A stretch of DNA of 64,000 bases from positions 372,001 to 436,000 of the forward strand of contig NC_036464.1 of assembly GCF_002775205.1 (NCBI RefSeq). The letters run 5' to 3'. Origin of the DNA: Xiphophorus maculatus (lineage: Eukaryota; Chordata; Actinopteri; Cyprinodontiformes; Poeciliidae). The position numbers and the translations under genes are program-made. Shown piece after piece: positions 56,822 through 64,000 of the stretch (positions are counted from its first letter, which is position 1; every line of letters starts with the position of its first letter). The notes below the pieces were generated by a model, which did not search any database, had not been told where the DNA came from, and was given only the letters and a program-made list of their open reading frames with translations.

Positions 56822-57955
56822 ATAATATAATAAGATGTCAAATAAGTTTTACTGCAGTTTCTTCATTTTACGCTGTAAATTCTCACTCTTAACATAAAGT
56901 TGACCTCTTTGTGAATAAAAGCTTTTGCAAATTCTAATTATTCTTTAAATAATACAAATGTAAACATATAGTGACATGTTTGCTGCAGAAAAATCTACAG
57001 TGAACTAAATTTTTCTCAGAAGTTGCATGTTTTGTCTGCTGCCGTTCATGACCCAGAGCTGATATATGTGATGACGCGCTAAATGAATTAACCCTGAAGT
57101 TGGTTCAGATGATGAATCTGTCTGATCTTTATCGTTTTTTATCACAATATTTCCCAAAGTAAACCAGGAAATGTCATGAGGGCTTATTTTTAGTTTCACT
57201 AATTTCCTTCATTAAACCCATTATAATTGACCCATTATGGACGGATTAATGTTATTTAGAAGGATTTGCCCTGATATTATACCAGCCATATTCTTCTGGG
57301 TTTTTAAAGACTCATTTGAGACATTATTGGATAATACGTCAAGTTAAATGGTTTTTAAAATCATGAACTGAGGAAAATGAACTATATTAACTGCATAAAA
57401 CATTAACATAACGTAATATGGTAAGATTATCTTTCAGAAACGTATACATAATATCAAAAATATATAAAAACATAATGTATACATATGTATGTATAGGAAG
57501 CATGTGTAAATTTGATTTTTAATTTTATGAATTCATTTATGTGTTGACTGAAGATAACCCCTACATATGGCCACCTGTATAAAAACCTAGGTGTGCCACT
57601 GGTCTACTCTAATGTATTCCGAAATCAAATCCGCTGTATTGGACAAACTGCTCAAGCAAAGTGCTGATTTGAAGTTATTATTTTTTATTAACCAGAACAA
57701 AATCAAATACCATAACAGCAATAACACACATTGCTTTACATAATTATGACGGAGAATGTTAATGAGACACAGGATGTGCGCTGAGCCGCCATTAAGCCTC
57801 GTCTCCTCTGATTGGACCAGCCCTCCCTCTAGTGTCAGTTTTAGTAAAAACCGAGGAGAAAAGTTAGAAAAAACAAAGAGTTCAGGCATTCATTTTTCTT
57901 TGGAAGCTTTGAAACACAAAGCAGGTGTTGTGAGTTTCAGGACAAAACAATCCAG

Positions 57956-58118
57956 TTATGAAAACGTTTTTTTGTTGTTGGGTTTCTTCTGAATCTCCTG
58001 GGCTGAAACAGGAACCTCATAATCAGCTGGAGGCCGTCGTAGAAAGCAGCACAGGCACTTAAAAGACATCGACACTGACATACAGTCTGGTACAACAGTC
58101 ATGCAGTGATACAGTTTG
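57956..58118 (-). CDS. candidate unassigned terminal exon (weak)
   Basis: After TTATTACCTCACAG the minus strand is open: it includes MSFKCLCCFLRRPPADYE and VPVSAQEIQKKPNN before a TAA, with AATAAA 270 nt downstream. The Cys-rich run followed by RRPP resembles a juxtamembrane tail, but I do not recognise the protein and see no partner exon upstream. It may equally be unspliced ret 3' UTR. A second frame is also open for about 23 codons, so openness is weak evidence. Confidence 0.2.
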
Positions 58119-58215
58119 GTCAGCATGACCTGTGAGGTAATAACGAGGAGCGTGGGGCTGGTCTGAACGAAAAAAACAGTAACAAAACAGTTAAAAACAA
58201 ACAAAATGGCGGGTA

Positions 58216-59588
58216 TTGACCTTTTGCTTGTGACGTCACGCTGTTCGGAGCTCAGTCCGCTCTGCCATGACGGACGTCGAAACAGCTTCAAAAAACAGAA
58301 AGCTCGTAGCCTAATATCGCTCTTATTTAATTGTTTTCACTTTAAGAACAGACAGGGATACAATCTAAACTTGTAAATTTTTGTTGTATAATTTTTAATG
58401 AGGAAAGATGCGGCGGCTGTCAAACGTGTCTGGCAGCCCTCGGTGTAATGGCGGATTTGCAGCGAACACTTTTTTACAAGGTAAGAAGATTAACGATCAT
58501 AAACTTTATAATGAAGTATGATTAGGAAGATGCAATCAAATATTGGATTATAGAGGAGGTACAGGTTTAACCATCAGTAACCATGGAGAAAATGCCCCAC
58601 CGTCATGTAGCCTAGCATGTCTGGGGAAAAAAACTGGTTAGCATCTCGTTTTTAAGGCTGCTCCGGTTAAAGGGAGGAAACGTTGTTTATGATATAAATT
58701 ATGTGGTGTGAATTCAGGGTAAATTGGTAATTTTATCAACACATGAAGAGGAAGGAAACATCAGTCTCTAAACTAGCTGTGTCCAACTTCTGTAAATACC
58801 ACTGTCCAACCAGGTGTGTTACGTTCACAGGCAAATTAGCTTGACTTGAACAAGAAGCAGACATGAATAAACCAGCAACAAAACAAGTTGGGAAAACAAC
58901 TTAAGTCGCTCTGTTCAATACATATTTCTCATGTGAAGACACACTTCCGCAAAGTTTGTGACTGACAGCCATCTTGATAGGCAATCGCTATGACAACAAT
59001 AAACAAGCCATAAGCTTAGAACTAGCTCTCAGTTTAGCTTATAAACAATATAAGTACATTACAACTATTACTCGATTACTATTTTTTGAATACACTACCC
59101 ACCTCTGTGTAATACTAAGATAAATATCAGTGACATTTACTGTAGTACTTATTGCTGAATTGGCAAAATTAGCTAATGTAGCATTTATCTAAAGCTAAAA
59201 CAGAAATGTAGCCTATGTGTGGTTACTGCATGTTACTTACTCTTACAGTCACCAGAACCTTAAGAGTTCGTACGTTTTTACAAATCTTTTGGAACATTTA
59301 TTCTGTGTTAATAAGTATGAGCTTGTCCACATCGTCTGAGATATTTTTATACTCTGTCTCATATGGGTCATTCCCGACAGCAGCCATTTTGTTCATGTAT
59401 CTTTCTCTTGCACACTATCAAGAGTTTCCACATATTTTCTTTGTGTTGGTCTCAAACTGCATGTGATTGCCTACCAAGATGATGCTGATCACTTCCAGTT
59501 CAGACATGTGGGAACTACTGCCATCCTGCACTTCCGATGTCCACCATAGCACCTCCAGTGATTAAGTGACGTAGTTGCAAAGGGTCAA
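58216..59588. mobile_element. non-autonomous DNA transposon with inverted ends
   Basis: Left end TTGACCTTTTGC, right end (reverse complement) TTGACCCTTTGC, with similarity extending inward through ACGTCAC to a (C)ATGG/ACGGAC-like stretch; each end is bordered by TA (58214-58215 and 59589-59590). Length 1373 bp and no transposase was recognised. A related inner sequence (GACGTCACGC...CATGGCGGACGT) occurs at about 18436-18490. Family not assigned. Confidence 0.5.
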
Positions 59589-59654
59589 TACAAACTCAGA
59601 AAAATAAATATACATCTAGCAGTTACCCATGTTTTCTACAGTGCAGCGTTGCCT

Positions 59655-63485
<3,831 letters not shown>

Positions 63486-63796
63486 TCATTATTAAATTAA
63501 AACTGCTTTCATGTACAGCAGAGAGGATTTTAAACACACTTAAAACTTATTTTTCTCACTGTTTGAGTCAAATTAATATCAATTAATCGTGATTAATCAA
63601 ATTAAACTCGATTAATCTGATTAATCATTTCGGGAATAAAAGAAAGTAAAATAAAAATGTTCTTTGCTTTTGCAGCTAATTGAAATCATTTTGTAATCCT
63701 AACTAATCTGATTTAATTTGTTATTATTGGTAATAAATATTAGATTTTAGTAATTATTTCAGCTTAAATGTTCAGTATATGAAATGTTTAATTGCT

Positions 63797-64000
63797 AACA
63801 GTTAGGCGTGTCATGACAACAAATTTTGATAAATCATCCCAGAACTTATTACGTTAAATTATAATATTGCCGTTTTAAGACCATTTTGAAGTAAAAGAAC
63901 AGTAATAAAGTAAGAACACATTCTCAAAGCGCAATAAACTTTAAATTCAAGTTAACGTTTAACGCTGGAGCTCAAAGACATTTTAAATATCCAAAATAAA
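63797..64000. repeat. interspersed repeat, inverted, cut by window end
   Basis: Reverse-oriented copy of the 9595/60075 family (AAGAACACATTCTCAAAGCG). Confidence 0.55.

Larger units (their letters stand above)
56336..57683. other. intergenic region csgalnact2 / ret 3' end
   Basis: No gene seen. Holds an (ATAAT)12 microsatellite, a short RTE-like LINE 3' fragment and AT-rich unique sequence. Confidence 0.5.
57684..59654 (-). other. probable ret 3' UTR containing a transposon; possible extra 3' exon
   Basis: Downstream of the RET51 stop the minus strand runs about 2 kb to AATAAA at 57684-57689, a plausible end for a long ret 3' UTR. It includes an inverted-repeat element (58216-59588) and an open segment at 57956-58118 with a good acceptor. 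I cannot tell whether the latter is a separate terminal exon. Confidence 0.4.

Noticed and set aside
59215-59466. 83-codon hydrophobic open frame
   Set aside because: Lies inside the inverted-repeat element with no splice or family support; composition is AT-driven.

Overview
This is a window of vertebrate, almost certainly teleost fish, nuclear DNA. It has short GC-rich exons in AT-rich introns, orthologues of human genes with canonical splice sites, and fish-type interspersed repeats: an intact L1-clade LINE, a tRNA-derived SINE, MITEs, Tc1-like and RTE-like remnants, and degenerate minisatellites. No prokaryotic features (operons, CRISPR) are present. Gene models were built by hand by joining open exons at AG/GT boundaries with matching phase; protein identities rest on recognising family sequence, not on a search. 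Layout from left to right: (1) inpp5f (+), 3' part, 15 exons from 102 to 12292, a SAC-type inositol phosphatase; its 5' end lies left of the window. (2) mcmbp (-), complete, 16 coding exons from 29044 down to 17955, the MCM-binding protein. (3) sec23ip (+), complete, 18 coding exons 30527-42138, the COPII/ER-exit-site protein p125. mcmbp and sec23ip are divergent around a 1.5 kb gap. (4) csgalnact2 (-), complete, 7 coding exons 55013 down to 45032 plus upstream untranslated leader, a Golgi chondroitin GalNAc-transferase; one intron holds an intact 5.5 kb L1 element. (5) ret (-), 3' part, kinase exons 15-20 by human numbering, 63464 down to 59655, with both alternative C-terminal tails (RET9 and RET51) readable; the rest lies right of the window. 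The genes do not form a pathway. The order joins two blocks that in human lie apart on chromosome 10 (INPP5F-MCMBP-SEC23IP at 10q26, RET-CSGALNACT2 at 10q11), so the fish arrangement is informative for synteny. Three genes have links to membranes or secretion (phosphoinositide turnover, COPII, Golgi glycosylation), but I infer no co-regulation. The most notable observations are: a minor-spliceosome (U12) AT-AC intron in mcmbp; one well supported and one probable GC-AG intron; a full-length L1 with both ORFs open, perfect 15-bp target duplications and a YY1-like promoter motif, inserted into an older repeat; a chain of short upstream ORFs before csgalnact2, the last ending on the main start codon; the exact 9- and 51-residue RET tails; a 16-bp minisatellite that forms the 3' splice region of an mcmbp exon; and repeats that spread X-box (RFX-type) palindromes. 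I did not find a clearly new multi-gene system.
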